Source of the DNA: Bacteroidales bacterium UBA1205
Lineage (GTDB): Bacteria > Bacteroidota > Bacteroidia > Bacteroidales > WCHB1-69
Length of the DNA: 36,056 bases
Assembly: GCA_002309615.1 (NCBI GenBank)
Contig: DBXT01000031.1
Span: forward strand, 1-36,056
Reading direction: 5' to 3'
Of this stretch, positions 1 through 8,540 are shown piece by piece. The position numbers were made by a program, and so were the translations under genes. The first letter of the stretch is position 1. Each line of letters opens with the position of its first letter. The notes below the pieces were generated by a model. That model was not told where the DNA came from. It ran no database searches and was given only the letters and a program-made list of their open reading frames with translations.

Positions 1-281
1 TGAAAAGTCAGTTTACGGTCTTCAACTGCTACCAATTTAGACACACAATGCAAATGTGCACCTATGGGAGATGCTTTAAGATGTTCTAATTTTACAGCAG
101 CCCCAACGGTGCCACACCCTTCCGGCAAATAAGGTTCTACACTTTTATATGCCACACTTTCCATCCATGCCAGCATGGCAGGAGTGGCAAATACCGGCAA
201 CAAACCCGAGCCATAACAAGCGGCCGTATGCTTGTCGCATACTGTCAAATCTTCTTCTAAACTTATTCCTTGCTGAAGCAT
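1..281 (-). CDS. Thioesterase family protein, FlK-like hotdog fold (partial, 3' end missing)
   Basis: The ATG at 281-279 opens a frame that reads leftward to the window edge without a stop, giving 93 residues. The next in-frame codon group upstream contains TAA, so this is the only possible start. The protein resembles the small hotdog thioesterases related to fluoroacetyl-CoA thioesterase FlK. Visible family features are a GSG-(L)-LPVFATPA stretch near residues 20-32, a following LAWME helix, an LPEG-TVG segment, and a basic H-x-K-ASPIGA strand. Proteins of this family hydrolyse acyl-CoA thioesters in the cytoplasm; the substrate cannot be told from sequence. It starts 6 bp after the stop of the OmpA-like gene, so the two are probably cotranscribed. 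Confidence 0.8.
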   Translation of the reverse strand, partial: MLQQGISLEEDLTVCDKHTAACYGSGLLPVFATPAMLAWMESVAYKSVEPYLPEGCGTVGAAVKLEHLKASPIGAHLHCVSKLVAVEDRKLTF

Positions 282-287
282 AAACTT

Positions 288-1271
288 TTATTGCAAAATA
301 TCAAACAAAGCATCCAAATTGGGGGTGAGGATAATTTCCGTTCTTCTGTTTTTGGCTCTACCCTCTTTGGTATCTGTCATATCCAAAGGCACATATTCAC
401 CTCTTCCCGATGCGGTCAAACGTTGCGGGTTGATATCTTTTCCGAATTTCAAGATGGTTTTCACTATGGTGGTGGCACGCATCACACTCAAATCCCAGTT
501 GTCACGGATTTGTGCGGCTGTGGCGGGAGAAAACGGCACATTGTCGGTATGACCTTCCACCGTTACATTAATAGTGGTATCGGCTTCCAACACTTTTGCC
601 AATTCCTGCAAGGCAGCTTCCCCTCTTGCATCAATGGTGAACTTACCGCTTGCAAACAATAATTTTTCATCCATGGACACATATACCTTGCCGTTCTTTT
701 CCGTTACTGCCAATCCGCTGCCTTCAAAACCTTTGAGTGCCTGCTTGATTTTATTTTTCAATGCCTGCACGTCGGCATCCTTCTTGTCCAAAATGGCTTG
801 CAATTCGGTCAATTTGGCCTGTTGTTCCGCCAGAGCCTTGGTTTTGGCTTCCAAATCATCGGAAAGCGATTTCAACTCTTTTTCTTTTGCATCCAAATCG
901 GACTGTGCCTGCTGCAAACGAAGCAACATTTGTTCTGCTTCCTTTTGATTGCCGGCACTCATATTCTTATATGAGGTGTTCAATTCATTATAACCTTTTT
1001 GCAAGCGGCCCACACTGCTTGACAATTCCCTGTTCAATCTGCCCATATTGGCGGTATCGCTTCTCAAAGCCGCCACTTGCGATTCCAACACCGCTTTGGC
1101 AGCAGCCAACTCTATGTTTTTATTCTTTAAGTCCAAATTCTCCGTAGTCAACTTGGATTTTTCCGAGGTACAATTTTTTAAATCGTTAGCACACTCTGTG
1201 TATTTTTGTTTGGTGACACAACTTGCAAACACTAACGATACCAATGCCGACAATAACAATATTTTTTTCAT
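288..1271 (-). CDS. OmpA family outer membrane lipoprotein with coiled coil
   Basis: 327 residues. The N-terminus is a lipoprotein signal with lipobox FASC, so Cys18 is the predicted lipidated residue. Residues about 25-180 are rich in E, K, Q, L and A in a heptad-like pattern and are probably a long coiled coil spanning the periplasm. Residues about 200-318 form an OmpA C-terminal peptidoglycan-binding domain, with the hallmark EGHTDN at 239-244 and NRRTEI at 308-313. The expected role is to tether the outer membrane to peptidoglycan. The nearest promoter-like core is TTTCTTTGCA, ending 32 bp before the start and one base off the TAnnTTTG consensus. The downstream thioesterase follows after 6 bp. 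Confidence 0.92.
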   Translation of the reverse strand: MKKILLLSALVSLVFASCVTKQKYTECANDLKNCTSEKSKLTTENLDLKNKNIELAAAKAVLESQVAALRSDTANMGRLNRELSSSVGRLQKGYNELNTSYKNMSAGNQKEAEQMLLRLQQAQSDLDAKEKELKSLSDDLEAKTKALAEQQAKLTELQAILDKKDADVQALKNKIKQALKGFEGSGLAVTEKNGKVYVSMDEKLLFASGKFTIDARGEAALQELAKVLEADTTINVTVEGHTDNVPFSPATAAQIRDNWDLSVMRATTIVKTILKFGKDINPQRLTASGRGEYVPLDMTDTKEGRAKNRRTEIILTPNLDALFDILQ

Positions 1272-1302
1272 TTTATCTTATTAAATATGTTTAAGTATTT
1301 TG

Positions 1303-1310
1303 CAAAGAAA
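1303..1310 (-). promoter_or_regulatory. Probable -7 promoter element of the OmpA-like gene
   Basis: On the minus strand this reads TTTCTTTG followed by CA, differing from the Bacteroidota -7 consensus TAnnTTTG at the second base. It lies 32 bp before the ATG, the same spacing as the better matches elsewhere in the window. No well-spaced upstream TTTG was seen. Confidence 0.4.
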
Positions 1311-1446
1311 TCATTTTTTTACACATTAAAAAACAACAAAAGACAATAATTATGAACATTTTATTTTTCAAAACATCTTTCTTTTTTCTTCCTTGTTCTA
1401 CAAAAATTCATGGGGTTTGCCATGCGAAGAATTCATTTTTTTTACC

Positions 1447-1454
1447 TATCTTTG
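1447..1454 (+). promoter_or_regulatory. -7 promoter element for the symporter gene
   Basis: TATCTTTG, followed by CA, is an exact match to TAnnTTTG and lies 25 bp before the ATG at 1479. A TTTG at 1416-1419 is 27 bp upstream, somewhat too far for a standard -33 element. Confidence 0.6.
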
Positions 1455-1478
1455 CAGTTCATTTTTTAATTTTGTAAA

Positions 1479-2375
1479 ATGCAGACAATAAAGAACTTAA
1501 TACTTCCGGTCGCCATTATTCTGGGGTTCTTCTTTCACGAATTCTTTGCCAAATTGGGAAATATTGTTCCGTATTTGATTTTCTGCATGTTGTTTATCAC
1601 CTATTGTGATTTACATTTAAAAAATATCCGCATAGGCAAATTTCATATTTCCATGTTGCTGTTTCAAATCATTACCGGCGTGACGCTCTATTTTTCCATA
1701 CAAGCCTTCAATTTGCCGCTGGCACAAGGATTGATGGTTACGGCATTGGTGCCTACGGCGACTGCCGCCGTAGTGGTGGCAGGCATGTTGGGAGCCGACA
1801 TCGGCACCATGACCATCTACACCCTTATCTGCAATGTAGCCATGGCGGTTATCTGCCCCTTGGTTTTCTCTTTTGCCGGCAACGTGGACGGAAGCCTTGG
1901 CATAACCATGCTGACAGTTTTCAGAAAGGTTTTTCCGCTTTTGATATTGCCCTTGCTGTTAGCACTGTTCCTTAAACGGATTTTTCCAAAAACAGCTCAT
2001 AAAATTGTTGAACACAAATACATTTCCTTTTATATTTGGTCGGTTTCGCTCACCATTGTCATAGGCAGAACCATCAATGACATTTTCACTCAAAGCGAAT
2101 CGCAATACTCCTTGTTCATCATCATGACCACAGCGGCCTTGCTGTTGTGTATTTTGCAATTTGCCGTCGGCAAACGGATTGGCAAACGTTATGGTGACAT
2201 TGTAGCAGGAGGGCAGGCGGTGGGTCAAAAAAACACCGTGCTGGCCATTTGGATGGCACAAACATTCCTCGCGCCCATGTCATCGTTGGTGCCTGCCATG
2301 TATATTATATGGCAAAATCTTTACAATAGCTATCAAATTTGGCAGAAAAATAAAAAGGAAAAAACGACTAAATAG
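1479..2375 (+). CDS. Bile acid:sodium symporter (BASS) family transporter
   Basis: 298 residues, almost entirely hydrophobic, with about nine membrane segments separated by short loops. The C-terminal part contains the family signature GQKNTVLAIW (about 251-260), then an AQTFLAP loop and a PAMYIIWQNL helix, as in bacterial BASS-family carriers. These carriers move organic anions (bile acids, pantoate, pyruvate-like acids) with sodium. The substrate here cannot be inferred, and a bile acid role should not be assumed. The gene has its own -7 box and is divergent from the OmpA gene. Its last 8 bases overlap the end of the convergent sigma factor gene, leaving no room for a separate terminator. 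Confidence 0.85.
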   Translation: MQTIKNLILPVAIILGFFFHEFFAKLGNIVPYLIFCMLFITYCDLHLKNIRIGKFHISMLLFQIITGVTLYFSIQAFNLPLAQGLMVTALVPTATAAVVVAGMLGADIGTMTIYTLICNVAMAVICPLVFSFAGNVDGSLGITMLTVFRKVFPLLILPLLLALFLKRIFPKTAHKIVEHKYISFYIWSVSLTIVIGRTINDIFTQSESQYSLFIIMTTAALLLCILQFAVGKRIGKRYGDIVAGGQAVGQKNTVLAIWMAQTFLAPMSSLVPAMYIIWQNLYNSYQIWQKNKKEKTTK

Positions 2376-2973
2376 TGTTTTTTGTCATGATGGTATGCAA
2401 CATTTCTTTGGCACGGAACAGTTTTGCTTTCACCGTACCCAAGGGAAGATTCAATGTTTGAGCTATTTCTTCATACGACATATCTTCATAATATCGCAAT
2501 TCTATTAATTCCCGATAATGCGGTTTCAACTGATTGACAAAATCCCGTATCTGCTCGTTTTTTTCTTTAAAGAAAAGATGCTCTTCCGGATTTAACCCGT
2601 CATCGTTAATTTCAAATACATAACTACTGTCTTCATCCTCTCCGTGACGGTCTATGGTAAATAGATGCAACTTCTTTTTACGCAAAAAATCCACACAATT
2701 ATTAGACGCTATTTTAAACAACCATGTGCTAAAAGCATAGTCATCGGTATATTGATGCAAATTCTTAAAAGCTTTGTCAAAAGCTTCTATGGTTAGATCT
2801 TCTGCATCATAGGGGTCGTTAACCATTTTATACATCAGCATGTACAACGAATCTCTATAATTATGCAACAATTCGGTATATGCCCTTTGGCTTCCGGTAT
2901 CTATGGCCGCCCTAACTAAAGCGTAATCTCTTTTGGCTTTAGGTGTCAGTGTTTCATTGCATCTCAATTCCAT
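2368..2973 (-). CDS. RNA polymerase sigma factor, sigma-70 family (ECF-like)
   Basis: 201 residues. Sigma region 2 covers about residues 33-100, with the DAEDLTIEAF core-binding segment and the AFSTWLFKIA -10 recognition helix. Region 4 covers about 138-195, with YEDMSYEEIA followed by GTVKAKLFRA, the helix-turn-helix for the -35-type element. An acidic linker (about 108-137) separates them. The N-terminus is longer than in minimal ECF factors. No anti-sigma gene is adjacent. The start codon lies inside the last codons of the upstream glycosyltransferase gene (10 bp overlap), which suggests translational coupling. The target promoters are unknown. Confidence 0.92.
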   Translation of the reverse strand: MELRCNETLTPKAKRDYALVRAAIDTGSQRAYTELLHNYRDSLYMLMYKMVNDPYDAEDLTIEAFDKAFKNLHQYTDDYAFSTWLFKIASNNCVDFLRKKKLHLFTIDRHGEDEDSSYVFEINDDGLNPEEHLFFKEKNEQIRDFVNQLKPHYRELIELRYYEDMSYEEIAQTLNLPLGTVKAKLFRAKEMLHTIMTKNTI

Positions 2974-4118
2974 CTTGTTTGTTTTTTAATTAACAATTTT
3001 AATTGCAACAAGGGCATTAATAATACAAAGCATATATCCAACAACGGGATATAGGGGTTTAAGTGTGTTTCTTGTAACTTTTTACCCGATTGTGCAAATA
3101 TGATAAACTGGGATAAAATTTTGATCAAATAAATACCAATTAAAACAACAAAAGCTTCTAATGTATGTTTACACAAAAATAAAGCCAAAATGAAACTAAA
3201 ATAGAATAAAAAATTACTCATCCAATATACACCGAGCGTAAACTTGTTGTTTTTTCGGTAATATTTGCTTGCGCTAAGGTGTCTGCTTTTTTGTATCAAC
3301 CACTGAGAAAACTTGAAATTTCGCTGCACCGATATGGTATGAGCCTCCGGTGCGTACATATACGTTGTGTTGGATTTGTTGGCTATAGAATTTACAAATA
3401 AATCATCATCGCCGGATATAGACTTATATGCCGACAAATAACCGTAAGATTCCAAATATAAATTTTTCTCATACATTAAATTACGGCCCACTCCCATATA
3501 AGGTTTTCCTTTAATGGCGAACGAAAAATACTGTATGGCGGTATGAAGGGTGTCAAAACGTATTAATTTGTCTAAAAAACCGGCCTTTTGTTCATATGCT
3601 CCATATCCCAGCACTATAGACTTGCCATTCTTATGTTCCGATACCATACTGCGTATCCATTGATTGGTGCGAGGCATACAGTCGGCATCGGTGAGCAACA
3701 CCAAATCGTATTGAGCAGAGCGTATGCCTACTGCCAAAGCCAATTGTTTACCGGTTTCGGAGCCCATATTGGTGGAGATATGCACTAAATGCAAATTCGC
3801 ATATCGGGTCATTAGCGGAGTTAAAGCTTCATTAATACCGTCATCGGAATTGTCGTCCACTACCACCACCTCGAACACAGGATAGTCTTGTTCCATTATC
3901 AACGGCAAAAAACGGCGTAAAAATCGCACTTCATTTTTGGCACATATTACTATAGAAACAGGTTCCTGTTCTTTATCGGACAATTGTACGGCGCGTTTTT
4001 GAAAGGCAAAACGAGAAAAAACACACCATAAAAAATACAATTGTACCACCAAACATAGCACTAACAAAACAAAGCAATAACTATTGACGTCAACAATAAA
4101 ATGTTCTGTAGTAAACAT
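2964..4118 (-). CDS. Membrane-anchored family 2 glycosyltransferase
   Basis: 384 residues. One membrane helix lies at about 10-35, followed by a GT-A fold catalytic domain. The segment VSIVICAKNE begins the fold, VVDDNSDDG is the first nucleotide-sugar binding Asp motif, and LLTDADCMP is the metal-binding DxD-like motif. Further on, SGDDDLF resembles the acceptor-side acid region of processive or polyprenol GT2 enzymes, followed by QKSRH in place of the usual QxxRW. Two or three membrane helices close the protein (about 290-375). It probably transfers a sugar to a lipid or envelope glycan on the inner membrane. Donor and acceptor are unknown. It overlaps the sigma factor gene by 10 bp. Confidence 0.87.
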   Translation of the reverse strand: MFTTEHFIVDVNSYCFVLLVLCLVVQLYFLWCVFSRFAFQKRAVQLSDKEQEPVSIVICAKNEVRFLRRFLPLIMEQDYPVFEVVVVDDNSDDGINEALTPLMTRYANLHLVHISTNMGSETGKQLALAVGIRSAQYDLVLLTDADCMPRTNQWIRSMVSEHKNGKSIVLGYGAYEQKAGFLDKLIRFDTLHTAIQYFSFAIKGKPYMGVGRNLMYEKNLYLESYGYLSAYKSISGDDDLFVNSIANKSNTTYMYAPEAHTISVQRNFKFSQWLIQKSRHLSASKYYRKNNKFTLGVYWMSNFLFYFSFILALFLCKHTLEAFVVLIGIYLIKILSQFIIFAQSGKKLQETHLNPYIPLLDICFVLLMPLLQLKLLIKKQTRWN

Positions 4119-4164
4119 TTTCTACAACAAATAAAATAAAAAAAATATGTTAATAAGTTAATGA

Positions 4165-4172
4165 CAAAAATA
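4165..4172 (-). promoter_or_regulatory. -7 promoter element for the glycosyltransferase-sigma pair
   Basis: The minus strand reads TATTTTTG, an exact TAnnTTTG match, 47 bp before the glycosyltransferase ATG. It lies in the short divergent region shared with tgt. Confidence 0.5.
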
Positions 4173-4195
4173 GGCTGTGTTTGGAAATAAATATG

Positions 4196-4203
4196 TATTT
4201 TTG
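4196..4203 (+). promoter_or_regulatory. -7 promoter element for the tgt operon
   Basis: TATTTTTG lies 19 bp before the ATG at 4222. Its position argues against the longer frame that opens with GTG at 4177, because that GTG lies upstream of the expected transcription start. Confidence 0.55.
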
Positions 4204-4221
4204 CCAAAATTTACTAACAAA

Positions 4222-5352
4222 ATGAAGTTTATAATTACCCAAACCGATAGTAAAAGCTCTGCCCGATGCGGAGAACTCCATACTGACAGCGGTTTAATTC
4301 ACACTCCCATATTCATGCCTGTGGGCACGGTAGGGTCGGTAAAGGGTGTGCATATTAAAGATTTGAAAGAACATATCGGTGCAGAAATCATCTTGGGTAA
4401 TACCTATCATTTATATCTCAGGCCCGGCATGCAGGTAATAGCTGAAGCTCAAGGGCTGCATCATTTTAATGGATGGGCCAAACCCATATTGACAGATAGC
4501 GGCGGTTTTCAGGTGTTTTCTCTTAACGACAGGAGGAAAATCGCCGAAAAAGGGGTAAAATTTTCTTCCCACATAGACGGTTCCGTGCATGAATTCACTC
4601 CCGAAAATGTAATGGACATACAACGCACCATAGGTTCAGACATCATGATGGCTTTTGACGAATGCACCCCCTATCCTGCCACCAAAGAGTATGCTACCGA
4701 ATCCATGCGACGAACACACCGATGGTTGCAACGGTGTATCACACAATATAACAACACCCTTCCGCTATACGGGCGATATCAATCCTTATTCCCGATAGTT
4801 CAAGGCAGTGTATTTACCGACCTCAGACAAGAATCGGCAGAATTTGTCGCCACCCAAAATTTAGACGGCAATGCCATAGGAGGAGTATCCGTCGGGGAAC
4901 CCACCGAAATGATGTATGAAATCACCTCTCTTTGCTGTAACATATTGCCTAAGGACAAACCTCGCTACCTAATGGGGGTCGGCACCCCTGCCAACATATT
5001 GGAATGCATATCTTTAGGCGTTGACATGTTCGATTGTGTGATGCCTACCCGCAACGGCCGCAATGCGGTACTTTTCACCCGCAACGGAATCATGAATATG
5101 CGTAACGAAAAATGGAAACATGACTTTTCTCCCATTGACGCAGAAAGTGAATTGTTTGCTGACAAAGAATATTCCAAAGCCTATTTAAGACATCTGTTTA
5201 TTAACGGAGAAATGCTCGGCTCCATGATAGGCAGCCTGCATAATCTGCATTTTTATTTATGGTTGGTAAAAGAAGCCCGCAAACATATTATCGCCGGTGA
5301 TTTTGCATCATGGAAAAACGAAATGATTCCTAAAGTATCTCAAAGATTGTAA
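4222..5352 (+). CDS. tgt: tRNA-guanine transglycosylase (queuine tRNA-ribosyltransferase)
   Basis: 376 residues from ATG 4222, exchanging guanine-34 for a 7-deazaguanine (preQ1 in bacteria) in tRNAs with GUN anticodons. Substrate-pocket motif TDSGGFQVFS places the general-base Asp at about 92. GGVSVGE lies near 221-227 and PRYLMGVGTP near 247-256. DCVMPTRNGRN places the nucleophilic Asp at about 271. The usual C-x-C-x2-C zinc ligands near residues 309-314 are replaced by Ser, Leu and Asp, while the fourth ligand His (about 340, in SLHNL) remains. All active-site motifs are intact, so it should be catalytic, with structural compensation for zinc. A GTG-initiated extension from 4177 is possible but unlikely given the promoter. 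It heads a five-gene run. Confidence 0.95.
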   Translation: MKFIITQTDSKSSARCGELHTDSGLIHTPIFMPVGTVGSVKGVHIKDLKEHIGAEIILGNTYHLYLRPGMQVIAEAQGLHHFNGWAKPILTDSGGFQVFSLNDRRKIAEKGVKFSSHIDGSVHEFTPENVMDIQRTIGSDIMMAFDECTPYPATKEYATESMRRTHRWLQRCITQYNNTLPLYGRYQSLFPIVQGSVFTDLRQESAEFVATQNLDGNAIGGVSVGEPTEMMYEITSLCCNILPKDKPRYLMGVGTPANILECISLGVDMFDCVMPTRNGRNAVLFTRNGIMNMRNEKWKHDFSPIDAESELFADKEYSKAYLRHLFINGEMLGSMIGSLHNLHFYLWLVKEARKHIIAGDFASWKNEMIPKVSQRL

Positions 5353-5364
5353 AAAAATATAAAC

Positions 5365-6348
5365 GTGAATTTTAGAACAGAAATAAAGGACCTTCATTCC
5401 GCATGGAAAATTCAACATCAAGACACCTTGACGCTGATAGGTTCTTGTTTTGCCGAAAACATAGGCAACAAACTCACTATGTCAAAATTCACCGCTCTGA
5501 CCAATCCTTTTGGTATATTATTCAATCCTTTATCGGTAAGCCGGTGTATCAAGGACATTGTGAATAACAAAATGCTGGTTTATTCCGATTTGGAATATAA
5601 TAATGACGAATGGTTTGCTTACAGTCATCATAGCAAATTCAACCATAGCAATGCAGACTTGTGTTTGGAACAAATTAACAACAACACCCTGCATTGTCGC
5701 TCTATATTGCTACAATCTCAATATTTGATACTCACTTTCGGTTCGGCCTATGCCTATCGGCACAAACAAAAAAACATAATTGTAGGCAATTGCCACAAAA
5801 CCGACAATAAATTATTTGAACGCATATTTTTATCTGTAGACGACATTACAGAACACACCCTCTCTGCCCTTACTGCCCTTAGAAATATTAACCCGAATAT
5901 AAAAATTATTTTTACCATTAGTCCTATACGCTATATTAAATACCAACTTACCGAAAACACGCTTAGTAAGGCACATTTACTATGTGCTATAGAAAGCATT
6001 CGCAGTCAAATAGATAATACTGAATACTTTCCGTCGTTTGAAATCATGATGGACGATTTGAGAGATTATCGATTTTATAATAGCGACATGATACACCCGT
6101 CCGATATTGCAATAGAATATATATGGCAAAAATTTTGCGAATGTTATTTTTCATCCTCCACTATGAATATCATTCAAAAAGCTAACGACCTGTATTTATC
6201 CAGACATCATATTATCAAGAGTAATAGTAAAACAGAAATACAAAAATTCGCTCAATCTCAATTGCAAAAGTTACAACAATTACAATCGCTATGTCCGTTT
6301 ATGGATATTACGGAAGAGCAGACCTATTTTGAATCGTTAATACAATAA
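5365..6348 (+). CDS. GSCFA domain protein (SGNH-hydrolase-like)
   Basis: 327 residues from a GTG start, 12 bp after tgt. The GTG is chosen because the family normally begins with a FRTE-type segment, here right after the initiator. The defining GSCFAENIG motif lies at about residues 26-34, followed by NPFGILFNP. Further on come LTFGSAYAY (about 123-131), ISPIRYIK, and a late DMIHPSDIA segment that would supply the Asp/His pair of an SGNH-type hydrolase. The GSCFA Ser and this DxxHxS arrangement suggest an esterase or acyl hydrolase. No substrate is established. There is no signal peptide, so it is probably cytoplasmic. It is coupled to lpxD, 2 bp downstream. Confidence 0.88.
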   Translation: MNFRTEIKDLHSAWKIQHQDTLTLIGSCFAENIGNKLTMSKFTALTNPFGILFNPLSVSRCIKDIVNNKMLVYSDLEYNNDEWFAYSHHSKFNHSNADLCLEQINNNTLHCRSILLQSQYLILTFGSAYAYRHKQKNIIVGNCHKTDNKLFERIFLSVDDITEHTLSALTALRNINPNIKIIFTISPIRYIKYQLTENTLSKAHLLCAIESIRSQIDNTEYFPSFEIMMDDLRDYRFYNSDMIHPSDIAIEYIWQKFCECYFSSSTMNIIQKANDLYLSRHHIIKSNSKTEIQKFAQSQLQKLQQLQSLCPFMDITEEQTYFESLIQ

Positions 6349-6350
6349 TT

Positions 6351-7370
6351 ATGAATACCGATATTTCCCTGTCAGCACAAAAAATAGCACAAATGATACA
6401 AGGCACCGTAGAAGGTGATGAAAATGTATCAGTGAGCAAATTCATAAAAATAGAAAGTGACGAAGAAGGTGGTTTGTCTTTTGTAGGCAGCCCCAAATAT
6501 GAATCTTATGTATATAGTTCTCAAGCTGCATGCATTATTATTTACGATACTTTCAAAGCCTCCCGACCCGTTAAAGCCACCCTTATAAGGGTTAAACACC
6601 CGCAGGTGGCATTTGTTCACTTAATGCAATACTACGCTAGCTTAGCCCCTGTAAAATTAGGGGTATCCAAACACGCTTATGTAGCTTCTTCCGCAAAAAT
6701 AGGACAAAGAGTATATATAGGCGATGGTGCGGTGATAGGCGAAAACACGATAATAGGTGATGATAGCAAAATATACCCGCAATGTTATATAGGGGATAAC
6801 GTACAAATAGGTGAAGACAACATACTTTATGCAGGTGTGAAAATATATCACGATTGCCGCATAGGCAACAATTGCATACTCCATGCCGGATGCGTAATAG
6901 GAGCCGATGGTTTTGGATTTATACCTAATGAAAACGGGGTGTATGAAAAAATACCGCAATTGGGCAATGTAATTATTGAAGACAACGTGGAAATAGGTGC
7001 TAACTCATGTATAGACAGAGCTATGCTTGACTCTACTATCATACGCCACGGTGTGAAAATAGATAATTTAAATCAAATAGCCCACAACTGCATTATAGGC
7101 CACGATACCGTAATAGCCGCTTGTTGTGGCATTGCAGGATCGGTGGAAATAGGCAGCAACTGTGTTTTTGCAGGACAAGTCGGCGTAAAAGACCATGTAA
7201 AAATCGGCAATCAAGTAATGGTTGGTTCCCAGGCAGGAATTCACAAAAATGCTGCCGACAAACAAACTTTGCTTGGCTCACCTGCCATGGACGGGAAAAA
7301 GATGTTGAAAATTTTTGCCGCCATGAATTTTTTACCGCAATTAATTGAAGAAAAATCAAATAAACAGTAA
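6351..7370 (+). CDS. lpxD: UDP-3-O-acylglucosamine N-acyltransferase
   Basis: 339 residues, the family length. The protein adds the second 3-hydroxyacyl chain to UDP-3-O-acylglucosamine in lipid A synthesis, using acyl-ACP in the cytoplasm. Residues 1-100 are the uridine-binding domain, with GLSFVGSPKY at 41-50. Residues about 105-330 form a left-handed beta helix of isoleucine-rich hexapeptide repeats (IGDGAV, IGENTI and so on). The catalytic His is about residue 245 in NQIAHNC. The gene begins 2 bp after the GSCFA stop. In many Bacteroidota lpxD is followed by the lpxC-fabZ fusion and lpxA; here the next genes are a lipoprotein and an outer membrane protein instead. Confidence 0.95.
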   Translation: MNTDISLSAQKIAQMIQGTVEGDENVSVSKFIKIESDEEGGLSFVGSPKYESYVYSSQAACIIIYDTFKASRPVKATLIRVKHPQVAFVHLMQYYASLAPVKLGVSKHAYVASSAKIGQRVYIGDGAVIGENTIIGDDSKIYPQCYIGDNVQIGEDNILYAGVKIYHDCRIGNNCILHAGCVIGADGFGFIPNENGVYEKIPQLGNVIIEDNVEIGANSCIDRAMLDSTIIRHGVKIDNLNQIAHNCIIGHDTVIAACCGIAGSVEIGSNCVFAGQVGVKDHVKIGNQVMVGSQAGIHKNAADKQTLLGSPAMDGKKMLKIFAAMNFLPQLIEEKSNKQ

Positions 7371-7374
7371 AGAT

Positions 7375-8538
7375 ATGAAACATAAATCAAAACTTTTGAA
7401 ATTGGTTGTTCTTACAGTTGTAGGAATAACGTTGTTCTCCTCCTGCTGGAAGGACAAGACTCTGCGTGACAGAGAAAATCAATATCCGAATTTGGATATT
7501 ACACCAAGTTACGGATTGCCATTGTGCACCTATGATGTAACTTGCGAAAATCTTCTTAACTATTTGAATGAAGAATATTTAGAAAAAATGTTTGACGTGG
7601 AATTCAAAGCAGATGAAGATTATTTGGGTTATTTTATCTACAATCAAACAACTGCTAATTGTACAATTGACTATACAGAGAATCCTCTGCATGTTTCAGG
7701 TGATTTTCCAATGATTGAGGTTGTTTCCAATGATACCTTTATTGTTCATCAAGCACAAATTAGAGGTTATGCTACCAATTATTCCAACAACTCCATTTAT
7801 TTGGATAACGCACTGCTATATTATATGAATAATAACGGAGACAGAAAAGATATTTCCATATCTTTAGCAGAACCGCCCTATATTCCTAATCAACCACGCA
7901 CAACACATGTGTTTAACGCAGTTGCCAACGAGCCTATGGATTTGCTGGGATACGGTACCACCGTATATTACGATTTCCAAGGTCATATTGATGAAGGAAG
8001 TGATACGAGCGGAACTATGGACATTACTCCGGAAATTCACGTTCCCGCATGGGTAACACTTTCCAATTGTATCGCTCACGACACTGTTTATTTAGACGAA
8101 GTTGATTTGGAAAATATTCTTTCTTACAATGACAGTATCGCTGACGGCAAGATAAGAATTACCGGTTTGTCACTAAGAACTTCTTTCATTAATTATTTTC
8201 CTTTTGCAGCAACTGTTACATGCATGTTGATGGACTCCAACATGAACGATTTAGGACTATTGATTGATCATCCCGTAACTTTGGATGCCGGTGCCACCAA
8301 TGCCAGTTACAAAGTGGTAACTCCGGCAGAAAAGCGTGTTCAAATTGACATGAAAGAAGGAGACCAACTATACGAAAACCTAAAAAAGACAAGATATTTG
8401 AAATTGATTGAAATTTATGATAGTTACAATCATAAAGATGTCAAGTTGTTTAAAGAAAATTATTTACGAATTAAACTTAGTGTTGCCTTTAAAACAGATG
8501 TAAAAGGTAATATAAGTGATATAATAGAATCATTTTAG
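7375..8538 (+). CDS. Lipoprotein of unknown function, beta-rich
   Basis: 387 residues from the ATG at 7375, 4 bp after lpxD. An in-frame ATG at 7345 would overlap lpxD and spoil the signal peptide, so the later start is preferred. The N-terminus is a lipoprotein signal with lipobox LFSSC, giving a lipidated Cys at about residue 24. The rest is acidic, rich in T, D, Y and N, and reads as successive beta strands without an obvious catalytic motif. I do not recognise the family. The next gene, a DUF5723 outer membrane protein, starts 2 bp later. The pair therefore looks like a surface or periplasmic lipoprotein working with a barrel partner. Confidence 0.85.
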   Translation: MKHKSKLLKLVVLTVVGITLFSSCWKDKTLRDRENQYPNLDITPSYGLPLCTYDVTCENLLNYLNEEYLEKMFDVEFKADEDYLGYFIYNQTTANCTIDYTENPLHVSGDFPMIEVVSNDTFIVHQAQIRGYATNYSNNSIYLDNALLYYMNNNGDRKDISISLAEPPYIPNQPRTTHVFNAVANEPMDLLGYGTTVYYDFQGHIDEGSDTSGTMDITPEIHVPAWVTLSNCIAHDTVYLDEVDLENILSYNDSIADGKIRITGLSLRTSFINYFPFAATVTCMLMDSNMNDLGLLIDHPVTLDAGATNASYKVVTPAEKRVQIDMKEGDQLYENLKKTRYLKLIEIYDSYNHKDVKLFKENYLRIKLSVAFKTDVKGNISDIIESF

Positions 8539-8540
8539 CC

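Noticed and set aside
4177..4221. GTG-initiated N-terminal extension of tgt
   Set aside because: The added residues do not match the family N-terminus, and the -7 box at 4196-4203 places the transcript start downstream of the GTG.
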